In this document: positions 1 to 12,953 of the stretch, piece after piece
How the letters are laid out: the number at the start of each line of letters is the position of its first letter
How positions within the stretch are numbered: the stretch's first letter is position 1
Origin: Neonectria sp. B-13
Taxonomy: Eukaryota; Ascomycota; Sordariomycetes; Hypocreales; Nectriaceae
Assembly (NCBI GenBank): GCA_002682825.1
Contig: NOKP01000007.1
Coordinates: 310,001-374,000 of the forward strand
DNA: 64,000 nucleotides
Direction: 5' to 3'
The notes under the pieces: generated by a model
Told to the model about the DNA's origin: nothing
Databases searched by the model: none
The model's input: the letters and a program-made list of their open reading frames with translations, nothing else
Translations under genes and position numbers: made by a program

Positions 1-435
1 AATGAATAAATTAGTCCATGCATTATGTATTATGACTTCCTCAGTTTCCAGGTTATATCACCTCTATCCCAATACCACTTGTTCCTCACCACAACAATAA
101 CACAGTATGTATACGGACAAGCAGGGATAAAACTTCAGCTGAGTACGTATACAATGCCGGACTCGCACAAATAACCAAAACATAGGTCTTCAAAAGGAAG
201 ACGAAAGAGAAGCTACATACAGTCTTTGTGTGTGAATCGACAAGAAAAAAACCGAGTCCCGTGGCACCCTGACGCCCGCCCGCAATTCTGCCGACCCTCT
301 TCTGTGCGTTTCCAACGGCCTCAACTAACGCTCCTGTCGACTCGGGTCTCGAAAAATAGTATAAATGAGGGATAAAGGGGAAGAAGTTGTGGGGTGATAA
401 GAATGAAGAAAGGATACACTTCCCAACACCAGCTT
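1..435. other. Window edge, downstream of WHI2-like gene
   Basis: No coding pattern is recognised. The stretch lies 3' of the minus-strand WHI2-like gene and probably holds its 3' UTR plus the flank of a gene outside the window. Confidence 0.5.
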
Positions 436-2055
436 TTAGCGCAAACCAATGACGCTCATCTCGAGCGTCCAGACTCTCCGGATCCAGACCTTGAGCTTGC
501 CCTCGACACCCTGGACATTCTCAAGTTCGACGCCCTCCCACCAGCAGCGCCGGGCGGGCTTGCGCCAGAAGAGCAGCAGCTTTTGGGCCATACCCATGGC
601 ATTAGTACCCATCTCGTTGCCACGGATGTCGCTGCGCAGGCGCGCCAGTGCGAGACTGCAGATAACAGCCTTGTTGGGCTCGCCCGCACGGTGGCCCCAG
701 ATATCGTCGTGATCGAAGCCTCTGTGGAAGTCGTTAGCACTTAGTCATCCTCCAACGGCCGGGGGAAGCCGGCTTACCCTGCGGTCAGCATCTCAATGAG
801 ATGGGCCTCGGTGGTACCAGGTTCGTCACTGCGCTTGAGGCCGGAGAAGATGCCGTTCTGCTGCTGCAGCGCTCGGGCGGCTGCGCGCTTGACCTCGATC
901 ATGTTGATCTGATCAATGTCGGGTCGCGGGGGGATGGCGTAGAAGTCGAGGTCCTCACGCAGCACGATGATACCAGCGCGCTTGGAGTCCTCCCGGGAGG
1001 GGCCTCCAACAGACGCTACCTCCTCCTCTGGCGAGGAGCTAGGCAAGGAATCTGTAGGAATAGACTCGGCCACGCCTCGGAAGAAGTCCAGCATATACTG
1101 GAGCGAAGCTGGGTCATACTATCATTGCGCGTCTATTAGTAAGGTGTTCTAGACAACTCAAATAAAGGGCATTCAACGTACATCTACTTGCACTACTTCG
1201 CCATCTGCGAAGCCACCCGTACGTCCCTCGGGAAACAGGCCGTTGGGGAATAGTGAGAGCAGAACAAACTCGGGCAAGGTGAGCAATTCATCTCGGGAGA
1301 GGTAGAATCGGGTACCCCTATTCACAGTGTTAGCCTACCCACATAAATAGCTGAGCTCGTTTCGTTCAATGCGCACATACCGTAGGTCGAGGGCAATCGT
1401 TTCGTCAGCTCCAACATCTAGAAACACAACAATTAGTCAATTCGTCGCCTTCACATACACCCATCTCCCAATTGCGGTATGCAAACTCACCTCCGATGGT
1501 TTGGACGGGTGGTCCAGCTTGTTGCACCTGAGTAATAATACTCGAGGCACCTCCGGCGGCAGCCATCAGGTACGAGAAGGAAAGGAGGGGACTGTCTCCC
1601 TCCGAATAAGCTGGTGGTGGTTCGGCGTCGTCGTCCTTGCGACTCGGGTCCCCCTTGGTATCTCTGGGGAGCGCTCTCTTGGTCTCGGCAACAGGGTCGC
1701 GGAACGCCCTGGCAGTGTGGTCCGGGTCGAAGGGCTGGACTTCTGGCGGAGCAGAGGATTCGTATGCGGGCGCGGCGGTGGAACCTGATGCCTCTCCTAC
1801 AACAACAGCGACAAACTTGCCGGCGCGCTCGGGGGCGTCGTCGGACGGGTTAAAGAGCGACGAAAAGGGCGGAGGCCGGGACGGAGACGCCTCGGAGACA
1901 GGATACTGCGGCGGCGGGGATTGGTCGCAGCTCAGGATGATGTGGGCGCGGTGGTCGGGATCGGAAGGGTCGAAGTGGCGGATCGACGAGGTTCGGATAC
2001 TCGATGCCGACGAGGACGTGGTCGAGGGCGTCTTCTTCTCAAACTCCGGGGACAC
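436..2055 (-). CDS. WHI2-like BTB/T1-domain protein (phosphatase-activator family)
   Basis: Five exons read by eye: complement(436..721, 778..1118, 1182..1317, 1381..1417, 1491..2055), giving 454 aa with phase preserved at each junction. The first ~185 residues are Ser/Pro/Asp-rich and look disordered. A BTB/T1-like fold follows from about residue 190, with LDLRGTRFYLSRDELLTLPEF resembling the start of KCTD/T1 domains, then YDPASLQYMLDFFR and LREDLDFYAIPP. This arrangement is what I associate with fungal WHI2-like proteins. Yeast Whi2 works with the phosphatases Psr1/Psr2 in general stress and nutrient (TORC1) signalling. The family call rests on the BTB motifs; the role here is inferred. The start is the first ATG of the open frame. 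Another KCTD-type BTB protein is the main alternative. Confidence 0.75.
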
Positions 2056-3025
2056 GGACGGTCCAATACCAGCTTCCTGCGACTCAGACAGTGTGGCGGA
2101 TACGTGCGTGTGCGGGTGACTGGTGGGAGCCGTTGGCTTTGGCGGAGGACGGGATGGATGGATGGATGTCGAGGAGACGAAGGCGGAGGCGGAGGCGGAG
2201 GAGGAGCTTCACCGGTCCGGGGCTGGCAGAGGGAAGAAAGAAGACGAGGACGAGACTCAGCAGGAAAGAAGGCGCATGGGACAGGAGACAAATATGATCT
2301 GGGGAGATTGGATCCGGGTCGTCGCAGCTTCTCGTCGTCGCTGGTCGCTGGTCACTGAGAGTCGTCAGTTGTGAGAGAGATGAGGTGCGGTTGGCTGGTT
2401 GAACAATGGAAACGCGGGAGACACCAAGACACAACGCCGCCCAGCCGCGTTCCCCCATTCGGCGGCTGAAGGCTCGGGTACTCGCTCCCCTGAGCCTGTG
2501 CCAGTGAGGCCCCAAGCCTGAGCCTCTGAGCGGAGAGGCTCTCAGCGGGCCTACGCGCATGGAACCTAAAATTGGGGCCCCGCGACAGACGGAGCCGGCC
2601 AATGGCAGCGCTCGCTATCGAGGAGCCAGGGGGGCCTTAGCCGCCCATCTTGGAAGGGCTCCAGTGGAGTTGTCAGTGGAGTGATGGAAAGGAGCGGGGC
2701 GTCACACAGGCGTCGTCGGGTCAGTCAATGGCCACAGGCGTCGTTGGTCTCACTGGTCAGTCCCTTCGGTACAGTGGGGAGTTGTATTACAACTGCACCG
2801 ACCCCCTGCCATGGACGCATCTTAACCATCACAACGAACATCACAGACAGACAGACAAACAACCAGCCATCGACCACATCGTCTCGAGTTATGACTTACG
2901 TAATACAATACCAAGCAGATAGATGGTGCTTCATCCTACAGTTCCTACGTGTATCCACAGTCACCAATGACCCAAGCTAGTGGGGAATCAATGAACCATC
3001 CAACTACGGGCCTTCATCCAAAGCT
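2056..3025. other. Intergenic: WHI2-like promoter and GPATCH1 3' side
   Basis: About 970 bp between two minus-strand genes. It holds a short GGAT run (near 2151-2168) and GGAGGC runs (near 2180-2205) within the probable leader of the WHI2-like gene. I see no further gene. Confidence 0.5.
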
Positions 3026-5188
3026 TCATTCACTGTCGCTATCTCCAAAAATTGCCCGGAGCACTTCGTCATGGGCCGCCTTCCCCTCAACCGCTTCGTT
3101 CTGGTCTGGATTGATGCCGATCTCGGTCTCCGCAACAGGTGGCGTCGGTGTCGGTGCTGCAGGAGGGGCACTCTCAATCGCCTTGATCTCCCCAGCCGTG
3201 GGCTTCGAACCCGGCCGCATCTCCACATCTCCGTCCGTCCATTTCGGCTCAGCATCCGGTGCCCTCGAGCTCGAACCCGGCCCTGGCTCATGGTCTGGCT
3301 TTGAATGGGCGGGGGCCTTGACGTTGAAGCGTTTGCATAGTAGCCGTGTCGGGTAAAAGTCTTCGGCCGTCCTCGTCAGCTTACCATACATGCCCACCTT
3401 GGCCGCCTCTTCTGCCGGGTCCGCCATCTTTGGCTCCGGCTTGGAAAGTAACTCCGTATCCGATGTCCCGTCTGTGGACACCGGCGAGGCTTTCTTAGCC
3501 GTGGTGAACCGTGAAGCCATAAACCCCGTCATAGGTTTGAAGATCCTCGCGCAGTTGTGAAACTCTCCCAGCTCTCGTAGGAATTCGTCGTCCGTCATCC
3601 TCGTTGGCTTTGATGGTAATGGATGGCTTCCCGTCGCAAAATGCTCCAAATATGTCCTATATCGAGATTTCTTGGCTTCGTCGTCGGCGTAGGGACCCGA
3701 GGAGCCACGGGATATTGCAGCCACAGCCGTATCCCGGTCTAGTTTGGGAGCCTGTTCCCACAGGGCTTCTTGTTTCTCTTCTTCCGACATTGCGAATCCT
3801 TCCGGGACCTCGCCAAGGCCGGGAGGAAGGTTCCTTTTCCCAGATCCCACAACAAGTCGATCGCGAGCTGAACTCGAAATGTAGTCAAAAATGGATTTGC
3901 CCGGTAAGCTCTTCTCTCCCAGGAGCGCAGCCCGTGACTTTGCATCATGTGTCGACGCCTTTGCTGCTTCCGCGGTAGACACGTACGAGGACGACAGTGT
4001 CCCATCTACCGGTGCCTTGGACGAAACCCATCCTGAAGGAACAGGAGGGGGTGCATACTGGGACAACAACTCTGTCAAGTCCTCCGCGATTTTGGCGAGA
4101 ACGAAGCCATCCAAGGGTAGTCGGCCATCGTGACACCGTCCGAGGCTGTTTCCCGCCCGCGCAGTTTTGGAAAGAAAGACTGGCGCGTTCCGAAGCGCCG
4201 GGTTTGCTGCAGCGGTGGTCTTCTTTGCCTTTTTCTTCTTCTTGTCGCCTCCAATAACACGGCTGTATTTGATCTTGGGTCCAATCTCGTATGGATCCTC
4301 TTCATCAGACCCCGTATCATTGAGAATTCCGACCCCGATGCCTCCCCGTCCAGGTTTGAGCTTATTCTTACTCAGAGGGTCCAATGATATGCTCCGCAAC
4401 CCACCAGCCATTGGGTCTTCGTCCGCATCCTCCTCATCTGCAACGGCCGTTACTTGGTTGTTGCCCAGCCCAGAAAGTTTGGACTCCCCATCATGTCCTA
4501 GTCCTTTTCGGTCAACTTTGCGGACAAAGTGTATCATATCAGCGTTGTCGGGTGCAAAGAGGTGTGTGTCGCCAGCTCCAGGAACGGCTCCTGCGAGACC
4601 TAGTCGAGCATTTCGTCGCACTTTGGGCCCGATGCCTTGACCATCTTTCCAGCCCATCCTCCGTAGTAGCTTCAGGCCCATAGTATCCCCGTCAGCCTTG
4701 AGCAGACCCATTAGGCCTCCGGCATTGAGCTGCTGGGTTGAGGACCCTAGGCCGGCAAACGCCTGTGATGTCTGGAGCTTCTGGGCTTCGGCGGCGTCGG
4801 CAAGATCCTCCTCGTCCATGTATTCCTCGGCCCGTTGTTGCTGAGTCGATTTCGCATCATCTTTGCGACGATTTGTGCGGCTTGAGACGAAACTTGAAGG
4901 TGTCCATCCTTCTTTGGAGCCGACGGAGTTGAAGTACCTGCGAAAGCTGTGTCAGCGCATTTGCCCGTCGCATCTTCCTGGAAGTGCAAATTACCCTGCG
5001 CTGAAGCCGCCGGTAAAGGCGCCATGTAGGCGCTTGCGCCCCCTCTCATCCCTCACCTCCTGCTTCCACAATGGAAGGTAGGAGCCATCGTCGCGTGTCT
5101 CGGAGTCGTCAGGCAGAGGGGTGCCGAATGTTGCGTATGGGGCATGGAGATCTGCCTCGTATGTCGTACGGGAGCGTTTGAAGGACAT
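3026..5188 (-). CDS. GPATCH1/TOUGH-type G-patch splicing protein
   Basis: Two exons, complement(3026..4937, 4995..5188), giving 701 aa. The single 57-nt intron (GTAATT...CAG) splits a Gly codon. Residues ~30-110 form the DUF1604 block, with [33 protein letters not shown] and [10 protein letters not shown]-patch follows at about 150-178 ([18 protein letters not shown]). The rest is low complexity with a lysine-rich patch ([11 protein letters not shown]), and the C-terminus is acidic (IFGDSDSE). Human GPATCH1 and Arabidopsis TOUGH are nuclear proteins tied to the catalytic spliceosome and small-RNA processing. G-patches usually activate DEAH helicases; the helicase partner here is inferred, not shown. 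Domain order and length fit the family well. Confidence 0.9.
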
Positions 5189-7817
5189 GAGATTAGGGTA
5201 TCGGGAGACTGGCGCGGAGATCTAGATCGTGGAGGAGCATCGAAGTGGACACGAGAGATGTGAACATGTGAATTTGAAGGTTGTTGGATCGAGAGGATTC
5301 AAGATTGGAAGCTATGACCCAAAGTGTAGAGTTGCGGCAGGAGGATTTATGGTGGGTCTTATCGATAAGAAAAGGGTGGCTTGGGTTCCCCTCGTTCAAG
5401 TGTTTTTGGACAGTATTCGTACACACGACATGCGAATAAGACGCACCTGTCACGTTCTGGAGTGGGAAGCAATCGAGCGGGAGAAGCCGACAGGGAACAG
5501 GCATGTGAGATGACGGAGGGGGCTCTAGAGGGGGTCTAGACTCGGATATCCCGCATTGCAGGCCTCAAGCAGTGCAACATCATCAAGAAGCAACTTCACT
5601 GAGGACCTCATCTGGACAGAGAATGCAAGCCCGTTGAAAGCATGCAGATTCAGTGCAAAGGCTAATTCCAGTGCCTGCATGTTCCGCCGTTGTCGTCACT
5701 TCTTCAGCCACGACGATAGGGATGCCGTGGGCCGTTAGTCCCAGGCTTGGCTGGCCCAGCTGGCTCTTTGATAGCCAGCCCCTGTTGATTGACGATTGAT
5801 GAGCTCCACCAACGAATACGGGCTCAATGTCAATGACCCATAGATGGTCCTGGGCATCGCGAGCCAGCTTCCCCTCTCAGCGGTGGGATCGATATTTACC
5901 CTTTCGTCTAGACCGTCTCTCCAGGAGGAGCATATGTTGATTATGTGCGGGGAGAACCCGTCCACACAAAGCCGCGGGTGCCTTTCCCCACGAAGTCGGC
6001 ACAGGTACAAGAGTCAATAAGCGGAGCCCCTGGAGAAGTCATTGTCCTCCATCTTGCGCCCCTTGTTGACCGTTGACTCGAGAGGGGCGACGAAAAACGG
6101 AGGTGGGAAGACGGCGGCGCCCAATAACAGGGCGACGAGCGATAGCTTGTTCAGGCAAGGCAGACTGGTGCCATCATCCACGAATGGGACGTCGATATAG
6201 AGAGATAGGCGTGGTCTTGGTCGTTGTCTTTGTCGTTGAAAGCCTGATATGCCACTTCACAAGCGTCGACATCCATCCGCACACTGACGCACACGTACTA
6301 CGAACGCATACGTGCCACGCCCAGACTCGTCCGCATGACAAGGGCATCCATCGCATTGCATCACGTCACAGCAGAGCATCGACAGTGGGAGGGGCTTTCG
6401 GGTTTCAACAGCGCCAGCTTCTGAAAGGGCCTTTTCTGCCTCGGGCACCTAATCCGCAGATGATAGACTAATAGTACCTAACTTGTGTGAGAGGTGTACG
6501 GATAATTGTCCATGGACTCAGCTGGGCCCTCCTTGGATCTCTGCCCCAGCTTGATACGTAGGTGCCCGATCTGAGTCCCGACCTTGCTTGCTCCTTTGTT
6601 ACTCCCAGGTCCCCGTTCCCAGCCCCTTGGCCCTCATCGTCAAGCCACCTAAATTTGCCCATCTGCAAATACCCACTTCTGGATCTCTCGCTCGCGCACT
6701 CACTGGTGCTACAGAGAAGATACTACATAAGGGCTGAGAGAAAAAGGGGGGCTACGTAAACTACGGACAGAGGGAGCACAGTGGACGGTATTGGTGGGTT
6801 TCTCGGCACGCTTCTATCATGCCTCTTCCCACCTAAGTGTGACGATTGCGACAAGTATTGTGGCACAGTCGCCTCTGGTGAGTGTGTGTGGTTGATGGCG
6901 ACCTTGAGGTGAGGTGAGAGCGTACTACAGGACTGCAACTGCGAAGGGACAAAAACCAGCCGAATACAGCAGGTACCGAGGCGACCGGTGTGGTTACCCG
7001 CCAAGTCGAGGTACTACCTAGCCTCCCCCTCCCGCTACCAACTGCTAGTAGCGTCCCGTCGGGATGTGGTCTTGGTGGTGGTGTCGTCAGGGGCCAAGAA
7101 GCTGGGGCGCTAGAGCGCTGGGGCAACTCGGCGCCGGGCGTACGTAGTGGACGGCCCAGGCGCGCGCCCCCGTTTACTGAGACAGCCCGCCCGTGGAGGT
7201 GCCACCTCCGTACAGTGGACTTCAGTGGACGACGGGGGGCACACAACATGCGCTAGGAGTGGGCAACCCGTCAGAGGCAGGCGCCGCAACCTAAGGTACC
7301 TTAGAGAGAGAGAGTCTGGACGACTTTGTGCGCAGCCGGGCTCATCCTGGGCCCATCGCTGCATCCGCCCGCTGGGCCCAAGTCACTAAGGTAGGTCGGT
7401 CCTTGTACGAGCAGCAGCAGTCCAGTAGAACCCCATTTTCCCGCCCCCCGACTTGCGACAGAGGGGACAGGCTGGGTCATCCTCGATCCAGTTGGACGTT
7501 TTGATATTTTCTCTCTTTTTCTTCCCGTTCTCACATCGCATTTTGCCTCCTCCTCCCCGTCGTTCAGCCGCCGTTCGCCGTCGGTTGTGTTGCCCTCGCT
7601 CGTCCTGCGTCCCGGGCAGAGGTTAGGTTCCCGTCCATTTGCAGCCGCCCGCGCTTCCCCCACTCTACGCCCGCTATTGCACCGCGCCGCGCCAGGCCGC
7701 AAGCCAGAGCCCAGAAAGCAAAGCAAAGCAAAGCAAGCCCACAAACCCGACTCGTACCGCTGGCGGCGACGTAGACGTCCACAGCCCAGTAACAGACAGC
7801 CCAGTGCATCGCACGCC
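5189..7817. other. Divergent intergenic region GPATCH1 / KIN1
   Basis: About 2.6 kb between divergent genes, with no convincing gene. It contains a 14-bp perfect palindrome at 7291-7304. The last 300 bp are CT-rich (for example 7500-7560), typical of a fungal 5' leader. The kinase frame stays open upstream of its first ATG as far as 7587, but no in-frame ATG lies there. Confidence 0.5.
7291..7304. repeat. Perfect 14-bp GGTACC-centred palindrome
   Basis: CTAAGGTACCTTAG reads identically on both strands. Related words occur elsewhere in the window, for example at 46095-46114. Confidence 0.7.
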
Positions 7818-10800
7818 ATGAGCACCAGAACGACGGCTACTGCTGTTGATCCCTCGCCTCGAGATCCGCCATCCCGGAGCTTCTCGACCCGTTCGACCCG
7901 TTCGACCCGTTCAGTGCACTCGTCCCGTTCAGGAAGGCCCCCGCCGCTGGCTGGTACCGGTCCAGGTGCTCATAGCGCTGCTGGCAGTGGTGTCCAGGCA
8001 CCTGGGGCTCGTAGTGGTGCACCGCCAGCTCCAGCTCCCCCCAGGTCTCCCTTGGTCCCAGCGGCTGCAACGCTTTCCCCCCACAGCCGCCAGGTCTCCT
8101 CCTCCTCCTCGCGTTCACACTCCCACTCACACTCGCAATCCCACTCCCACTCCAACGCCGTCGCCAACTCCGCCAGCAGCAAAGCCGCAACGGCAACCGC
8201 AACGGCCTCTCATCAAGTCTCTCCTCATCATCACCGCCGCACCTCGTCCTCCGCTCGCCCCGTCTCCCGCCAACAACCGACCCCCCAAAATGACTACGAC
8301 ACCTCGCACGTAGCCTCCACCCTCCACTCCTCCAAGCGAAGCTCCAGCGACCGCCCACCGCCCCCGGCCAGGGGCCCCGATCCCTCGCGGCCCCATCGAC
8401 GAAGCACCAGCACTCGATCCAACCACCATCACAACCACAATCAACAGCCCGACATGGCGCCCTCAGCCACCGTCGCCCACAATGGCACTGGCAGCGCCGC
8501 CGCTGCCCAGCAGCCTCAGAACAATCACGCCGATGCTCCTGCGCCGCCCCGGGCCTCGACTTCCAAGCAGAGCAGGTCGCGTACCATCATCCCGACCCAG
8601 TCTGGCAAATGGATCCTGGGCAAGACCATCGGTGCAGGAAGCATGGGCAAAGTCAAGCTCGCCCGAAAGGAGGATGGTAGTGAACAGGTTTGTCTTCATT
8701 CTCTCAGTATCTCTGCATTATCCACGTCCCCTCGTCACCCTTCTCCGTCTCCCACAAGTCGTCGACGGTCCGCCTGCCATCAACGGTTTGCACCGCCTCC
8801 TGTCCGACACCTCCTCGGCAATTCGCTAACCCCCCGCCCTTTCCCAGGTCGCCTGCAAAATCATCCCCCGTGGCTCGACCGACGATAGCCACCAGTCTCG
8901 CGCCGACAAGGAGCGCGCCGACCAGTCCAAGGAGATTCGCACTGCTCGCGAGGCTGCCATCGTGTCCCTCCTAAACCACCCCAACATCTGCGGCCTGCGC
9001 GATGTCGTCCGCACCAATCACCACTGGTACATGCTCTTCGAATATGTCAACGGCGGCCAGATGCTCGACTATATTATTTCTCATGGCAAGCTCAAAGAGA
9101 AACAGGCTCGCAAATTCAGTCGCCAGATCGCGAGTGCCCTTGACTATTGCCACCGAAACAGCATTGTTCACCGAGACCTCAAGATCGAGAACATCCTCAT
9201 TAGCAAGACCGGCGACATTAAGATTATCGACTTCGGCCTGAGCAATCTGTTTGCTCCCCGCGGTCATCTCAAGACCTTCTGCGGCAGCCTATATTTCGCC
9301 GCTCCCGAGCTCTTGCAGGCGAGAGCCTATACAGGCCCTGAGGTAGACATTTGGAGTTTCGGCATCGTCCTCTACGTCCTTGTCTGCGGCAAGGTCCCAT
9401 TCGATGACCAAAGCATGCCCGCTCTTCATGCCAAGATTAAGAGAGGTCTTGTGGATTATCCTAATTGGCTCTCAAGTGGTAAGCATATGACTTGTCCCAG
9501 CCCTTCACCAAGCAGTCAGCGCTAACCCAGCTTCAGAATGCAAGCATCTCCTCTCTCGGATGCTCGTCACCGATCCAAAGCAGCGAGCCACCATGCAGGA
9601 GGTTTTGACTCACCCGTGGATGATCAAGGGCTTCAACGGCCCCCCTGAAAATCATCTCCCCGTCCGCGAGCCTCTAGCGACGCCACTAGAGCCAGAAGTC
9701 ATCCAGGCGATGCAGGGGTTTAATTTCGGTGCCCCAGAAGCCATCAACGCGCAACTCGCCAAGACACTCGATTCTGAAGAGTACCACCGCGCAGTCAAGC
9801 TGTTCCAGCGCGAAAAGGATATTCCACCGCCCATCAAAGATGCCGAAAAGAGAAGACCCTTCGGCTTCGACTTTTACAAGCGGAGAAACTCAGGCACCAG
9901 TCGCGATACCCTAACCGGGCCCAGCACAGATGCCTTACAACTGGGCAACGACCCGATGAATGCCTTCAGTCCCCTCCTCTCTATATACTACCTCGTGAAA
10001 GAAAAGCAAAATCGAGACCATGCCGAGATGTTCCCGCAAGGTCCCGGCAATGCCCGCGAGAGGGAGAAGGAAAAGGAAAAGGAAAAGGAAAAGGAAAGGG
10101 AAAGGGAGAAGGAGAAAGAGAAAGAAAAGGAGAAGGAGAGAGAACGTGAGCTACGCGAGCGTGAGAAAGCTAAGGAACCAGAAGCCTTGCCCGAGATCGC
10201 GCCTCCTCAGGCCGCCTATACGAATTCCGGGGCCTATGAAATGCCTGGTGAGAAGCCGACTGGGGGACGGACAAGGCCTCGCGCACGCACTCACGGAGAA
10301 GACGACATGCCCGAGATTCCCAAGCAGACGCCTGTACCTCCGCCAGACCCCAAGGTCGAGCAGTTCCAGAAGAAGGAGGGCGCTGCCACTAGTCTCCTGC
10401 GTCGTTTCAGCACACGCAAACGCAGAGAGCAACCTGAGCGGCTGGACAAGGACCGGACTCATCCTCCTGTGGTGCAAATTCATTCACCAGCTGAACCATC
10501 CCCGCTGGCGCCCAGGAAAAGCTTCAGCATCCGGCGTGGCCGACGTGAGCGGGACGAGCCGATAGACTCTAGGTTCCGCTCTGGTAGCAGCCAGCCACAG
10601 CATAGCGAGCTACTCAGCCCTCCTATGTCTGCCGGTGGAAGCCAAAATCAGCGGGCAGGAGGCCTAGGCCGATCTACCAGTGTCAACTCAGCCGAGATGA
10701 GGCGACGTGACAATGCCAGGTTCAGCAAGGAACCTATGCCAACCAGCGGATCCGACCAGTCCGTTCTACACGAAGACAGTCTGAGTGGGCACCGATCTCA

Positions 10801-11575
10801 CGGGCACTCACGGTCGGTAAGCATGAGAGATAAATCCATCGGCCATGCCCGACGTGAGAGCATTCAAAGACGTCGCATGAAGAGGGAAGCAGCTCAGGAA
10901 GCCAATGTGCCCGAGGAAACGGACCAGGAACTGGAGCAGAGCGGAGTGTCTACAGACCGCCTTGATGAAACCGAGTTGGCCAAGCCGGTGTATCTCAAGG
11001 GGCTCTTCAGCGTATCGACGACGTCTGGCAAGTCGGTGCCTGCAATCCGAACTGATATCAAGCGGGTACTTCAACAGTTGAACGTGGAGTATACGGAGAT
11101 CAGAGGAGGTTTCAGCTGCCGCCACGCACCCAGCATCGACTTGAACAAGGTGCAGGATCTGCCTGGCAGCCCCGGGCCAACACCTGGGCACCGACGAAAG
11201 TTCAGCTTCGGCGGACTCAGGCGAGGAGAAGATCGAGAGCGTGAGCGGGATGAGTTCCGAGAGGGGGAGCGTCCCCCGACGACCCCACGGACTCCGGGTC
11301 GGCCCGACCGGGACCACAGCTACTCCAATTCAGAGACGTCGTTTGATAGCATGTCTGGAAGGAACGGCCCCAGTGGTTCATCAAGAAGAGTGCCGGGAGA
11401 GACGAGCACCCACGTACAGAGCGACCTCGGCGGAAGCATGGTGCTGGAGTTTGAGATCTTCATTGTGAAGGTGCCTCTTCTTTCGCTGCACGGAATCCAA
11501 TTTAAGCGGATGACGGGCAACACGTGGCAGTACAAGAGCATGGCGGACCAAATTCTGCGCGAGGTGAGGCTGTAG
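7818..11575 (+). CDS. kin1: KIN1/MARK-family Ser/Thr protein kinase
   Basis: Three exons, 7818..8687, 8848..9478 and 9537..11575, giving 1179 aa. Introns of 160 and 58 nt have GT-AG ends. Residues 1-260 are a low-complexity Ser/Pro/His-rich region. The kinase domain starts near residue 264, with glycine loop [12 protein letters not shown], catalytic HRDLKIEN (Asp about 400), DFGLSNLF (Asp 418) and APE as APELLQ. A charged Glu/Lys/Arg run sits at about 675-710. The C-terminal ~50 residues ([20 protein letters not shown]...) match a KA1 membrane-binding domain. Kinase plus distant KA1 and ~1,180 aa fit fungal Kin1, which acts in polarity, septation and ER stress. The ATG at 7818 is the first in frame. 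Confident at family level. Confidence 0.95.
10057..10150 (+). repeat. Purine-rich GARAAR tract inside KIN1
   Basis: A nearly pure A/G stretch encodes an alternating EK/ER run of about 30 residues between the kinase and KA1 domains. It could be a single alpha-helix or a length-variable linker. Confidence 0.7.
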
Positions 11576-12819
11576 AGGCCTCGCTTCAACGCAGGATTGT
11601 GACAATGGTTGGCATTCAGAAGAAAAGTCAGCATAGCGGGGATGGCGCATGCATTTGAGATGGGTGCACGGCGCAAGACTTGGTGTGGGATCTCGGGTTG
11701 ACATTGCTGGCTTGAAAGCGATTACAGACAGACCAAGAAAGAGCCTGGAGACCATCATATTCTTTGTATAGGAGATGTGTGAATTGCGGAGGAGATGGCG
11801 GGTTACTATCGGCGAACATATGGACAGTCGAGGGGGAGCACATATAGTAGTAATGACAGATAGGGAGGGAGGGAGGGAGGCAGGGAGTTGTAAGAAGCTG
11901 AGGGGAAGTGTAATGGAAGGAGACTTTACGTTGGCCCTCATGCGTTATCAGGCACCCCAACGCTCAAATTATGTCTGTGACTGTAATTTGCTCAAGCCTT
12001 GTGTTGGTTTACGTGTTGATCTAACGATTATGACTTGTGCAGCCATGAGGCTGATGTGAGGCTCGTGTGGGAAGCAATGTGGCTGAGAGGGCTGCTAAAG
12101 AAACAAAGTTGGGTTCTGGGAGAAGAGTAACCTCTCCCCACGACCTAGAACAAGTAGCCTCTCGGGCAATGGGGCGCCGCCGGGGTACCTTGGCTGGGTC
12201 CGGGCGCCAAGTCCCGCGAGCTGGAATGCGCCCAACTTGCAAACCCCCCAGTGCTTGTTCAGTTTGATCAGTGAGAGGACCCTCCTTCCAGAACCTGGAC
12301 TCCGCCGAGGGTTCCCGCCGCAGCCAATGGCGGGCCGGCTGCGAATCCAACTAGCCCCAGGCGCAACCACCACGGTCCACTGGCTGGCACAAACCACACA
12401 GCGCCGCGGCCAACCTCGACTCTCTCTCACAATCCCGTCCGATCCCATCTCTCCATCCGCCAACGCCGCGGCTGATTGTCGACTGTCCTCGCAACCGCAA
12501 CCGCACGCTCACACGCCAAACGCCAAACACCCAAACGCCCTTGTTCTCGACCTCCACCTCCACCTCTCTGGCCCGTCTGTCTCTTGTGTCCTGCGCCTGC
12601 GCCCTTGGCTTGCCGGCCCCGTCTCCGAAATATCTCTCCCATCTCTATCGATATTCCTCGCCTTGCCGCGTATCCCCGTCGCCATCTGTCTCTCCCTCCA
12701 CGGCCCGCCGACCACCGAACTTCGCGCACGCAACCACGCACACGCCGCCCGCGCAGCTTCTTCCTCTCTTTCTGCCCCTCCCACACGCCACCGGCCTCCG
12801 CAATAAGCACTCGCCCAAG
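11576..12819. other. Intergenic: KIN1 3' side and CAF40 promoter
   Basis: About 1.24 kb with no recognised gene. A short GGGA repeat lies near 11862-11885. The 400 bp before CAF40 are C/T-rich and probably its leader. The CAF40 frame is open from about 12541, but the first in-frame ATG is at 12820. Confidence 0.5.
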
Positions 12820-12921
12820 ATGATGCCCGCGGCGCACGTCTACGGACACCACCAGTTCACGCCCCAGGGCGCCGAGCAGTCGTGGATGCACCAGCAGTCC
12901 GGCGCTCACCACCCCCATGCG

Positions 12922-12953
<32 letters not shown>

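Noticed and set aside
7587..7817. N-terminal extension of KIN1 upstream of 7818
   Set aside because: The frame is open but has no in-frame ATG, and the sequence is C/T-rich like a leader.
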